Program-made: the position numbers and the translations under genes
Shown: piece by piece, positions 38,335-49,959 of the stretch
How the letters are laid out: every line of letters begins with the position of its first letter
Position numbering within the stretch: position 1 is the first letter of the stretch
Source: Trichopria drosophilae
Lineage: Eukaryota > Arthropoda > Insecta > Hymenoptera > Diapriidae
DNA length: 64,000 nucleotides
Direction of reading: 5' to 3'
Assembly (NCBI GenBank): GCA_030407085.1
Contig: CM059584.1
Location: 123,480,501 to 123,544,500, forward strand
Notes under the pieces: model-generated
Databases searched by the model: none
What the model was told of the DNA's origin: nothing
The model's input: the letters and a program-made list of their open reading frames with translations, nothing else

Positions 38335-39600
38335 ATTCAAGAGTTTTCTAAACAAAACTAACTCATAGAGCACATAACTCTTAAAAAGGTCGTCCAGAAC
38401 TCCGTCCAAAGATACCTCTAAAAAGTCTTCCTGAAGAGGTTGAATTACGATATTCTACAATAAGCTCTTAAAGATGTCTTACTTAGGACTTCTTAACATC
38501 TTAATCTCGAGGAGGTCTTAAATCTATCTCGTTTTGGACCACCTGTCTTTTAGTAAAGGGATTCCCAGAATGGAGATTCTGCGATTCTTCCAGCGACACT
38601 AGGTGGCTATTGAATCCGAAAATGAGATCGCGCGATAATTACTTTATATGCAAATCGATAGATTATATTATAAACTACAATGATAAAATAAGTGCTTTTA
38701 CGATATTTATCAAGTATTATCAAAATATTGAATTATTATTGTATGATCCCCATTTTATTAAATGAAAGCACCATCTAATATATGAGTGATTCTACAGAAC
38801 CTTTAACTTTTATAGTACGCGACGATGTATCTTGCAAACAAATGAATATCGAAGTAAACGATCAAGGTTCTTTTTCTACGATATATTAAAATGTTAGCCC
38901 TTATATGTTTTTTCAGATAATAAACCACCGGAAAGACGAAAAACGAACGTAATGTACGATGTTTATTGAATTTCACAACGTACAATCCAACAATTTTATT
39001 TTTATATATCTAAAAAAAGTAACTCTTATCCAATCACTCTGAAAAATTCAGAAAATTTTTGTATAAACTTGGAGTTTCAATAAACAAAATGCCAAGAGTG
39101 TGCTTATCTTCTCAAAAATTATGCAGCTTAAAATGTAAGCGTCCACCAATTATTTCAAATTCCGGAATTTATTACTTTTTTCAATATGGAGAAAATAACT
39201 TTTCATGTCTTGAATTCTTAGTTTCACAGAATAATTCTACACTAAAAGCCCCAAAAAATAAGATGGACGGCATACGTGTGCCTCATAAACTAACTTTGTA
39301 GGAGGTCTCTAAAAATTATCAAATCAGTGCGTAACTCGTTCGTATACACATTTTCGAGTGGCACACTTAAAGGACGTTTAGGCACGCTTAAAACTGCGTT
39401 GTAATTTATTCTGTAAAGTACTTATAAATCTCCTATCATGTGTTTAACTTGCCATTGGTACTACGCCGTGAAATCGACATTTCAATAATAAAAAATGTTG
39501 AGATTTTTTATTTTTATTATTTTGACATTGTTAAGTATATAACAGGAGACAAACATTCTAAGATATAAATGAGAATTTTTCTAAATCGAAAAAAGCTATT
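38335..39600. other. non-coding, no gene seen
   Basis: Loosely repeated AGGTCTT/AAGACCT words at 38380-38540. No gene or bounded repeat recognised. Confidence 0.4.
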
Positions 39601-39613
39601 TAAGCGGTTTCTT

Positions 39614-39850
39614 GAGTCATCAGTCGAAAAGGTAATAATCTACATTAAAAAAGTATTGAATCAAATTTTCAAAATTCGGGCGCAATTCTAACCACTTTAT
39701 ATGATCTCATAATAATTAGAAATTTTTTGGAGGCTCGTATAAAGAGGTTAGAATTGCCCTTATGAAGCCCGAATGTTAAAAAATCGATTAAATCACTTTT
39801 AATTTACTTTTTTAAACATAGATTACTACCTTTTCCGCTGATGTCTTTAG
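39614..39850. repeat. short hairpin element
   Basis: Arms 39614-39708 and 39735-39850 are imperfect reverse complements. Landmarks are CATCAG.CGAAAAGGTA, TAATCTA, ATTCGGGC and CAATTCTAACC.CTTTAT. The loop is only about 25 bases, so the sequence could form a long hairpin. MITE-like; no target duplication seen. Confidence 0.58.
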
Positions 39851-39859
39851 ACTCCGTAA

Positions 39860-41760
39860 TAAAAATTGGAAAAATTTAATTCTAAATTTTTTTATTAGCG
39901 ATAATAAATAATGAGTAAAAAAACTGTGTCTCTCGTAACAAGTACCTTATCGTTAAATATAAAAACTATAAGATATATAATACTAACACCTGCATCTACC
40001 ATTAGGCTATTGTTTAGTTTCAATTTTGACTTTATACAACTTTATTCAAAAACGAATTACGGCAACTGTTTCTTACTCTTGAAGTGCTATAAAAACAAAA
40101 AATATATGTCCCATTAGTGTGCCAATAAAATAATTTTTGATGGTTTTGAACAGTGAAAAGTTAAAAGTTCTATAGAATTACTCGTATAAGTATTTAAACG
40201 GTAAAATGGAACTTAGGTAAAAAATATATAAATTAATAATTAAGGTACAAAAATAGCATCTATTTTCAGACATTTGCTTTTCATTTCTATTATTCTTTTT
40301 ATATGTCAAAGTTCTTCAATAAGACCTCTTTTCTGAGACCTCATATTTCAGAGGTCTTGTAGAGCTCTTTAAATCGACGCGTATGTCTTATTAAAGATAA
40401 CTTTAAGAGTGATCAGACCTATGAAATTGTTAAATTATGTTCTACTACTGAAGAAAAGAAAGAAAAAGTTTGAAAATCATAGTGATCTTCCTAAAATTAT
40501 TTATAAATATTTGTTCTCTCTCAAATAAAATTGCGAAACACATCTTGATTCGGATGCAAGGGGTCAAACAAAATACATTGAAAAATGGGGATTTACAGAG
40601 TCTTAGATAATACTGGACTCCTATATGCTTACTACTGCATTACATCTTGATTCTTCTTTTGTGGACAACCACACAATTGCGGTTGATTTTGCGGAAAAGT
40701 TGAATAGAATAGTTCGCTTTGTAGCAGATTGATAGTTTATATTCATTATTTGAAACAATTTTTTACGATGTTTTATTTTAATACAATAGAATTATTTGAA
40801 GTAATATAAACACAAATTTTCAAAAACAAAAAAAAAGTTGAAATAAGTGATTTATTTCCACCGTTTTCATCCGGAAAATTGACAGATGCTATTAAATTCA
40901 TCAAGTCGTCAATATATTTTTTATTTTTAACAATTATGGAAACGCGCTATTTTATTAACGTAAGAACTGTTGAAATCACGTATTATCGGAAAGTTATGTG
41001 TAAAAGAGGAAACTGATGCTGGTTATTGCAAATTAATCGACCTGAAAGTTCAAAAGTTAGAATCATTGATAAATAGAAGGCTATTCAAGATCTATGTCTA
41101 AAAATCGAGAGTAATTCCTTAGGAATAAAATATAACTACATTCTTAATTGCAATAAATTGAGACACAAAACTAGATGCCTTCGACCCGGGTGCCTACAAT
41201 TTTGGCTAAATTCGTATTGCAGTTCCCTGACGAAAGGCTGATGCTTCCGGGAATATTCCCATTTTAACACTGCCAGGAAAGAAGGCGGCAGAGGGTAGTT
41301 CTAGCACCGTTAGGTTCGAGTAGTTTCTATACATATATTGTAACAATATCTTGTTCCTTAAATATGGTGAATATGCCAATGAATGGACGGTTAAGCATTT
41401 GTCACACTTTGATCGATTGTAACTTTTGAATTCTTTAATGAAAATTTAATTATGATACCAACATTAGAATCGTTAGACTCTGCTCTTTATGACCGTGTAG
41501 TTCAACCTTTGATTTTATTTAATTATTAACCTCGTCTTCATACGTTTGTAAAAAAATCCGCTAAACCCCAATGATTATACGGGTTAAATCAAATGGAACG
41601 TTTTCAGTACCAGTTTTGGATGGCTTTAATACTTTGCTTTGATTTTACAAAATAATAAACACTGGAAGATCAATAGTACTGTAAATATTGTTTTGAATGT
41701 TCAAAGAACATAAAAATATGTATTTTGTTGCATGTTGTGCATCATACATTCATAAGAAAT
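39860..41760. other. non-coding, no gene seen
   Basis: AT-rich sequence. A GC-richer patch at 41170-41340 has no coding signature. Confidence 0.4.
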
Positions 41761-41768
41761 AGAATACC

Positions 41769-41890
41769 ATGACTGCTGCCTGTTCAGGGCCTGATCCGGG
41801 AGTGATATGGCACACCTTATCAGGCGGGCCTGATTGATGCCTGATCAGGCCCTGCTAAGTTTTCAGGCAGCCTGGACAGATTTCTGCTCG
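41769..41890. repeat. GC-rich palindromic repeat
   Basis: CTGCCTG...GGCCTGATC at the left pairs with GATCAGGCC...CAGGCAG at the right, and further CAGGC/GCCTG words lie between, so the 120-bp segment can form a cruciform or stable hairpin. The surroundings are strongly AT-rich, so it was probably inserted. It looks like a MITE, but no target duplication was identified. Confidence 0.55.
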
Positions 41891-42096
41891 GGTGTATCTA
41901 AAAATCATGATTTTTTACAAATCATTGTTTTTGCAAAAATATTCGAAATTACAATATTTTTAAAATTTTCTCATCACCGTTAGAAAAAGCGAACTCAAAG
42001 CAATAAAGTTCATGTACTTTCGATTTTTGTCCTTAAAGGCGGAAAATAAAGGCTAAACTCGAGGTAAAATTCTACTGATTCGGCGGTAAATGTGTA

Positions 42097-42545
42097 ACCC
42101 ATGAATAACCAAACGTACATAAATTTAACATGAAGTTTGTCAGCAATTTTTTGTTATAAAACACAATGAACAAATTTTGGGAATGGACGTTTTTTATAGC
42201 CATTTTTGAGCCTCTATTATAAAATAATTTTTTTCATTACTTCTATCTTTTAGCCCAAACATTTTTGACGCGAAATTTATACCCTGAGATATTCGGATAC
42301 TGGTAATGATAATAAAATTACGATAAGTGAAAAGAAAACCTAAAAAAAATCAAGATTTTTGTTAAATAAATGCTCGTAGTTTGTTTATTATTTGATTTGC
42401 AGCAATTTGCGATACACCATTTGAAAGAGCGGGGTATTGGGCAATAAAAAACGTACATTCAAAAAATCGTTCATTGCATTTTAATACAAAAAATTACTGA
42501 CAAACTTCATATTTAATTTATGTACATTTGGTCCTTATTTGGTTA
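42097..42545. repeat. foldback element
   Basis: Arms 42097-42206 and 42440-42545 are imperfect reverse complements, about 80% by eye. They share GTACATAAATT.AA, TGAAGTTTGTCAG, AATTTTTTGT and ACGTTTTTTAT. The interior of about 230 bp is non-coding. Neither TTAA ends nor a target duplication were seen. Confidence 0.62.
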
Positions 42546-42549
42546 ACAG

Positions 42550-45500
42550 ACGGCTTTCTATATCATTAGCATCTGAATGAACGAGGATATATGACATAAT
42601 ATTGCTTTCGACCCTCTTTAATTCTTGATTACGTAGAATCTTCTGCAGTGACCTACTTCTTTTTGCCGTAAAAGCTAAATTGTGCGTTGAGTATTTCTAA
42701 GATATTATTAATTAACAAATAGAAAATTTTAATATTTTAATACATATCATAACCATAAAGCTTTAATTCATTATGCGCATTTATTACATTGCTATATAGA
42801 TAGTATGAACAACTTGAGAGGAATGTGAGAGAGTGTGAACGAATGAGAAAGTGAGATATGAGAAGGTAGAGGACGGTACGTGACATGCATGAAAGAAGGA
42901 ATTTGAACCCCGTACGTATGAAAATAAATCCCGTTTAACTATAAAGAAAAATGTTCTCGTTTATATTAGCTCGAATTCCATGGACGGAATAAACACTTAA
43001 ATTGAATTATAATAGTTATGAATAAATATTTTAAGAGGTATAAATACTGAAATTCTAAAAAATTAATATTATATACCAAAGCATTTAAGGTTATGTATAT
43101 CTTTATGATTTATATCCTTTACGCGTCAGCAGTTATTGCGTTCATACCGACATTTATTCTGATTCTGTATAAATGGAAGTACTTTATGCGAGAAGAATCT
43201 GATAACAGAAACCTTCCAACACTAAATGTCAATTTGTAATGCTAAATTAACTTTTCTTGAAATCTTGCATTTAATACAATATTCGACGGTGCATTACACA
43301 TTTTGGATTTCGAAAGCAAATTTTAAATTCCTCTTAATTAGACTTTTAATATATTTTTGTAATATTCAATGGATTTTTTTGAAGCCGAAAAATTTAGGAC
43401 GCAACATAATAATTTAAAAAATTAATTAGCCGAGCATAATCAAAACAAGGCATATTATTACGGTGAAACTACATTCCCTCCGAAAATCCTTATTTTACGG
43501 AACTTAATAAAATCTCCCTTGGCATAATACATGTCAGAACTTTTCAATCTTAAAAATTCAAGTTGTTATTATTTATTATCTGTGTTAAATCATATTATTT
43601 TAGATTTATTTTCTGTCGCTATTTTTTCATGATGTTTTCGTCTGCTATGTTCTTCCCAAGTCTTTTTTGCCAGTCTGCGGTGTTTCACCAACTCAGAATA
43701 AGAAGACCGAAAGTAGCGGTGAGATAGTTACGAGGATGGAGTTGCGGTGATAGGAAGTTTAAAGGAAACGAAAGATGGAGGATGAAGTTCCTTGACAGCA
43801 TCTGATAGCATTTCCATATTATGAATGTATAGGAATATACGAAGTAAAAGAAATATGCATTTGAAACAATATATGAAAAGGGTTTAAATACTGACAACTT
43901 TACATGTGTTTTTTAAATGTTTGAAAATGCAACATATTAAGAAGATATATAAAGTAAATGCAACATTTATGGTGTACCAAGATCTAGAATACGTTTCACT
44001 TTCACCCAACCAGTTCAGTTCAGGGAACCAAGCGGATCTATTGATGTAGTCGTAAGGATTAGTTGTAATCAAACTAATTATGGAATTACAATTAACAAAG
44101 TATTGATATAGTAAGGAGTGGTAGTAAGGATATATGTTTCGGGATCCTATTTGAAAGATCCACAATTTAAAAAAAAAAGTATTACACATCCCATAACTTC
44201 ATTATTCGGAGTTTTTTGGGATTGATAATAGCGATTCTAAGTCAATTTTCAAAAACATAAAATTGGAATCAACGTTTTGAAAATAGGTCGCAAAAATTGG
44301 TTGTGAATCAATTACTGATTTGCAAGATATTGTTCCTTGCTTAGAAATAGCTGCACTGGTACAAAAACTTTTGCTATTTAATTTCCTATTTCAATATTAT
44401 AAAAAATCATAATTATATCAGACATCCCACTTTTAGATATCAACGACTTTAGGTACGATGTGCAATACATGCTGATATAGTCCAGTAGAATCAAGTTTCC
44501 AATATTTCCTCTTTCCTCTCACTGACGACCCATTATTCGTAAATTCATTTAATTTCTCAGCACACATCCGTTAGTATGCTCACTTGAGATCGCATTTCGT
44601 TTCTTCCATTAAATCTAAGAATATTGTACCCACGACGTCATACGAGAGTTTTCGCAAGAAGAGTACGTCTTATCTCGCAATACGATCTCCTCTTATTGTA
44701 CGTTGAAATGAAAGCAGCACTTGCCTCGTACGAGTCTTTCTTTCCACTATTCGTACAGCTACAATATTCATTTGTTTCATTTTCCGCAACTTAGACACAA
44801 CCTGAAAGAAGAATACCACTGCGATATAAAACGGATGTTCGGCCTAATTCGTGAAATATTTAAAATAACTGTTCTAGTGAGACTCGTGCCAGTTCGCGCA
44901 AAAGAGGAGTTAGAACTTTAAAAGAAAAATGAAGCGAACTGAATATTGATAATAAAGAAGCCCGTCTTGATAAAGCATTTTCAGTAGGAGATGCTCGTGG
45001 AAATAATAAGTCTAAAAAATCTTTCTATCGCGCTTCAATAAACTCAAATTATGAATGTAGCAGGAACAATTATCAGGCGGTCCGTTCCACTCGGGCTATC
45101 GTGCTGGTTTGTTGATTTAACTAATTGTTTCCGAACCCGTCGGTGCGCCGGAGGACTTTTAATTTTTTACGTATACCCAGATCTCAAAGCCGTCACGAAT
45201 TCAAGCACCAATCAGGAGGCCGGTGCTAATACAAAAACCGACCGCCTCTAATTAAACGAGATTTTGATAGCTTCGCATCGATTTGAGATAAAAGAAAAGT
45301 TGTCGTCGGAATAGCAAAGTGCCAAGTATTAAAATGGTTCAGTCCCATCCCTGTTCGACTTTCCTCATATTTATAACACCTGGAGGATGTAAAAGACAAC
45401 GGATGCTGGACTTTTGAAAGGAGGATTTATAAAGGTACTTTCGATTCGCGCACACACATAAAAGATCTTCATTACTATGGCTTAACGAAACGTGTCTGCG

Positions 45501-46280
45501 GAGCGAACTTTATGATGGAAAAGGAGGGAAACAATTTGTATTTTCATAAGAATTTTACGGTCCGCGAGGATCTGAGGGAATCTAGGAGAACCCTACGTTA
45601 CAAAGGCGAAGGAAATTCATTAAAATTCAGTCCGCAGATCCGGGTGGAGCCGATTTCGACCTCCTTCCCTCGTCGACCTTCTCCCCCACCACCTATGGTG
45701 CATACAGACGCGTGCAAGCCGTATCCTACTATACGAGAACCCTACGTATGCTTGCAAGCTCACTATACAAGAATCACTATATAATGTAACGTATCACCTA
45801 TCCCTGATCCTCTCGTTCTCTTTCGTTCTTTCTTTCCGTACATCCCTTTTATTTCTTCCTCCTGTCTCACTTACTCCTCTTGTTATATAAGTTCTTCGTT
45901 GAGTAATAGTAGAATCAGATGGAGGGTATGCTCGTAATGATGAATTTAACTTTCAGAGAAACTTCAGATTATTGTTAAATAATAAAACTTTTTGAAAAAT
46001 ACTTATCACAATTTGAATTTTAGCTCTCAGTGCTATATTTTAGACTTTTCCACATCATGGATTAGCACATTTATATGTTTGCCATTCACATGAATCTTAA
46101 CCGAAGGTAATAAGGTCACTTATTTTACGTCCTTGCATAATATATAACATTGAGAATCGAATCGTATTTTTGGCCAACGTGTGGCGAATTTAGAGGAAAC
46201 TTACTTTATGTATCATATATGTAATAGAATTAGAATTCTAAGAAAGTATTTTCTCATGGTTTGTTCTTTTCTTTTTTGAC
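42550..46280. other. non-coding; probable upstream region of the receptor exon
   Basis: No coding exon recognised. The stretches 44560-45300 and 45480-45760 are GC-richer than average, and upstream 5' untranslated exons or promoter elements of the receptor gene could lie here. I could not identify a TATA box or a donor site that pairs convincingly with the acceptor at 46283. Confidence 0.35.
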
Positions 46281-46283
46281 CAG

Positions 46284-46425
46284 CAGTGTGAATCCCCTTG
46301 GCGGGTCCAGAAGAAGGTTGGCAAGTCACGGTAGAACATGCCGGAAGCGGAAATGACTGCGCGGTGGCTACTACTGGCTTCTATCGTGGCCCAAGCTTCC
46401 GCTCTTCCTGATGTCATTAGGATAG
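46284..46425 (+). other. exon: 5' untranslated end plus first coding segment
   Basis: A pyrimidine-rich tract (TTGTTCTTTTCTTTTTTGAC) ends in CAG at 46281-46283, a good 3' splice site. The exon ends with GATAG|GTAAGT at 46425/46426, a near-ideal 5' splice site. The first 54 bases would be untranslated. If the acceptor is real, at least one untranslated exon lies upstream. Confidence 0.55.
46338..46425 (+). CDS. ionotropic glutamate receptor (kainate type), first coding exon
   Basis: The exon encodes about 29 residues and one base of the next codon. It has a short acidic start (MPEAEMTAR), a hydrophobic core (WLLLASIVAQASA) that reads as a signal peptide with likely cleavage after ASA, and then LPDVIRI, with a split G codon completed by the next exon. 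Mature insect kainate-type receptors commonly begin with xxIRIGGLF at the first strand of the amino-terminal domain, and the first intron often splits that glycine. These receptors are glutamate-gated cation channels of the nerve and muscle membrane. The start is the only ATG in frame near a signal peptide (context AGAACATGCC). No downstream exon (GGLF...) was found to the end of the window, so the first intron would exceed 17.5 kb. The evidence is a short peptide, so another receptor with a similar start is possible. Confidence 0.6.
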
Positions 46426-47980
46426 GTAAGTGTTCATTGTTTGCGGTAGATGTAGCTTCTATGTTTCGCGTAACGGTCTCCGCTTCCTGAAAGGGTTCGC
46501 AGTCCAGGGAAAGTATAATCGCGGTTTACGCGCGCGTGTTGGTTCCAAATATCATAATTTGGTTCAAGATGCGGAAACGTTTGCATTAAACATTGGTCAT
46601 TCCCATTTGATGCGTGTGAGTCGAATACTCGGGAATGTAACGAGACGAGACTAAATGCCGCAGAGAGTAAATTATGGTCTATTACGTTGCAAATTTAACT
46701 AGTGCTGAAATGTTTGCTCATGCGCTTATCATTAACGTGTTTGGGAAATTGCCTTGAACAAATTATATTCATAGAACTGGCAGTAGATGTTCTATTGTAT
46801 TCTTCAAAAACAAAGAATTTCCATGTTGTTGCTCTTAAAATCACAGTTAAGGATTTTTTTGTAATATAGCCATAAAATAAAATTTATGGAACTCTTTTTA
46901 GTCCGTAAAATAAAAAACAGCCCGTAAAATTAAATGTTACGGCCTACTGTACTAAAAAATAATGTTCATCATACGGTCGTAGTTTTTACGGCCCAAAGCG
47001 ATCATTCATAACTAGGACCCGTCATGTGCGTCATCATACGCTGCGATCGCATTGGGGTCATAAAATCTCATTTAACGTCCTTATGATGAAAATGACTACA
47101 TTGCCAAGGTTTTACTAAGTAGAATCAAAAAGAGAAGTTTACTTCAAACAGTTCGTGAATTATTGTTCATTGTGCTCCAGATATCGCATTGTCATGGTGT
47201 CTTCTACTGCTAAATTATTGTTCTGACACTCTGTTACTGATGCCCAATAGACAGATGAATATTTCGGTACTTTGAACATTTCAGAAATTTCCACATTTAT
47301 ATTGTACATGAGGACATTTTCTTGGGTTTGATTAGCTGCTCACTTTCTTTGATAAACCTTATAGAAAAAGGCAAGTTTAAACGAAAATAATAGTAGCTTT
47401 GCTTCATTTTATCAATACGTCTAACTTTTGTCTCTGCGAGAAATCTCGATACTGGTGGGTGGATAGCTAGTGAATAGTGGCAGACGTCAAATTGTTGATT
47501 GTTCGGTATTAAAAAATGTAATAGTAACAGACTATTTTTATTATATTCTAGGTTCAATTTAATGGAAATATGAAACAAACAACTGTCATAGAAACCGGAT
47601 AATATAGGAATTTTGTCCCTACCTCCAATATATTAAAACAACGAGATGGCACTAACACAACGATTGTGATATACATGGAGCAACCGTCGTAGTTAATTGT
47701 AACAAAATCATTTTCTATGGCTTTTATTGGAAAATCCAGCTTTAGACAATTCATCGTTAATTAAAACTATCAAACTACAAACTACAAATCAAATTACAAA
47801 CGTCAAAATTAATTGTTTATGAAAATGCAATTTTACATCTGAATTTACTGCAGTATAACATGACAGGTGTGTTTCAATTTTTGCGTTTCAAACTTTATTT
47901 TTACTATGATGAACAATGCTGGTAGAAGCATTTAGACATAAGGGGAGTATTTTATTCCCTTGACAATAAATAGTACATTA
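46426..47980. other. start of long intron; no further exon seen
   Basis: Begins with the GTAAGTG donor. ACGGCC/CCGTAAAAT words in both orientations at 46900-46995 suggest a small inverted-repeat fragment. Nothing else recognised. Confidence 0.4.
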
Positions 47981-47987
47981 AGCCTCA

Positions 47988-48170
47988 TAGGCGCAATATT
48001 ATCGATATCGACAAGACGAAGTTTATTGCCCGATCCAAGCGAGGACCGGACAATCACACTCGCTGGATATCATTATTTCGCACTTGATACATAAGACATT
48101 TTTTAATATGGCGTGGGCACGATAATTCTCGGTCAATGGTTAGGCCATAGGGCGTAAAATCGAGCTTCGC
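47988..48170. repeat. dispersed repeat, copy 2 of an unknown family
   Basis: Partner of 16264-16450, in the same orientation, sharing GGCGCAAT, ATCGATAT, CAATCAC, ATTTTTTAA, CGATAATT and AGGGCGTAAAATCGAG. Diverged, with gaps. Class unknown. Confidence 0.5.
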
Positions 48171-48424
48171 CCCCGTAGGCTTAAAAAATTTATTTTTTAA
48201 ATAGCATAGAATTTCAGATCCTAAGACTCTTCTTCTCCTTACCTTTTAAATATTGCTTTTCTTAAACAAACTTGACATTGAAATTTAGGTTAGGAGCATT
48301 TCTATGCACACGTTAAACGTGTTTCAGGATGTTTTACTTTCCTTCTTATTCAAATAAAACATGCCTTTTAGAAATAATTTTTTAAGAATTTCGTAATGGA
48401 CATCAACAATGAAAATAGTATTGC

Positions 48425-48835
48425 AACAGTACTGTCGTACTCTAACCGCCAGACCTTGTTTCTTATCGATGACACTACTGTTAGTCAATATTTGGTGCTC
48501 TGTCAGTCAGTAATGGATACGTAATATAGTACTGGCTATCTGCACTCGGTTAGTGCTGAAGTGTTGCGTATTGTACAGGACTGGTAGACAGTATTGTATC
48601 AGTAATAAGTTACTCTGTTAGCCTGTACTCGTGTTTTAGCGAATATAGTACTGGGTACTTGTACCGGGTCGGTACTTTGACGGTATTGTTGATAGTACTA
48701 ATTTCTTGTTACAAACAGTACTGGATACCAGTATTGGATCAGCTCATCGCAGGCTTATTGTCATTAATGACTCGTTACCGTTAATCCAAATTGGGTACCA
48801 GTACTGAGTTAGTATCTTGCCGGGATTTTAATTCG
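48425..48835. repeat. degenerate tandem array around AGTACTGG
   Basis: About 400 bp in which CAGTACTGG, AGTACTGGGTAC, CAGTATTGGATCAG, GGTACCAGTACTGAG and similar words recur at roughly 25-60-bp spacing. AGTACT is itself a palindrome. No coding frame. It resembles an eroded minisatellite or the subrepeats of a mobile element. Confidence 0.5.
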
Positions 48836-49635
48836 CCCATTATATCTCGATCCTGGTAAAAAAGGCACTTGTACAGATTTAGTCTTATGATTAATTAAAA
48901 TGCGTTGTCTTGTGTGAAGTTGACCCTTCCATTAAGCAAATAGGTGGCCAATTACTTTGTTATACTTTAGCATTAATAAACTTGATGAGAAAAATTCGGC
49001 AATAGCTTTTGTTTTTTTATCAAACGAGAGTGGATATTTACATTGAAGCACAACAAAATTTGTATCTGTTTTTAAGAAGATTTTTTTTTCATTATTGGGT
49101 CTGGACCATACTAATCCAACATATTTTGCTGCTAACATGAATCTGTAGTAAAAAATGAAGATTTCTAGGCAAATTAGAGAGTCAACCTGAAAAACTGATA
49201 TTTCGACAAAACTGATATTTTTGTAAGTCGAAGATTTTATTATATTTATTCAATGTACCCACTAATTCGTCGTTAGCATTATTATTAATGAACCATATTT
49301 TCTCTTTTCTAATTACAATATCCAAGTAATAGAAGTAAAGTACGCTTGAAAAACATTTTTTTCAAAAAGAAATTTGTAAATACGTAGCACTTTGTTGAAG
49401 CTTTGTTGAAACTTTGTGAAATCTACTATTTTGGAAACATGAGGTTTCCGTTTCAAATTTCTGAAAAGCAAGTTTTTGTTCGAAAATCTGAAGCGTATTA
49501 TTTTCCACATAAGCCATTAATAGGTTTTAAAGTGGTGTATCGAAGCATTTATTCTATGTTTGTTTCCTGATTTATAAAGTTTTAAATAAATTACCAAACT
49601 GAATTATTTGAACAAAATATTCTAATTACATCACT

Positions 49636-49952
49636 GAAAAAAAGGTTTGTAATTATATGACTACTTTTCGCCTTCTCTGCATAGTTTAGCAGATCCTGAA
49701 AGGCATATTAACAGTTGTAGTTACTATCCTAAAGTAGTTAAACGAACTAATAATTGAATTACTCGGTTCACAATTAGTAGTTAATTCAACTAAACTGAAG
49801 GGAATCGTTGTATATAACTGTACAAAGGGGTAAATTTCGCTTCTAATTATTAACTTAAATACAAATAATACAATTGACAACATTTTCGCGATTTATCTAA
49901 CTAATCAAGTAGATAATTTCACTACGTTTCGATCTATTACACAGTGATATTT
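49636..49952. repeat. MITE-like element with CACTG ends
   Basis: Starts CACTGAAAAAAAGG and ends ACACAGTG. The interior repeats TAGTTAAAC / GTTTAACTA-like words in both orientations (TAGTTAAACGAACTA, TAGTTAATTCAACTA). It shares this style with 33935-34565. Target duplication unclear. Confidence 0.42.
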
Positions 49953-49959
49953 GTTAAAT

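Noticed and set aside
42830..42915. Reverse-strand GGGGTTCAAATTCC, resembling a tRNA T-loop
   Set aside because: The sequence 5' of it on that strand does not fold into D and anticodon arms.
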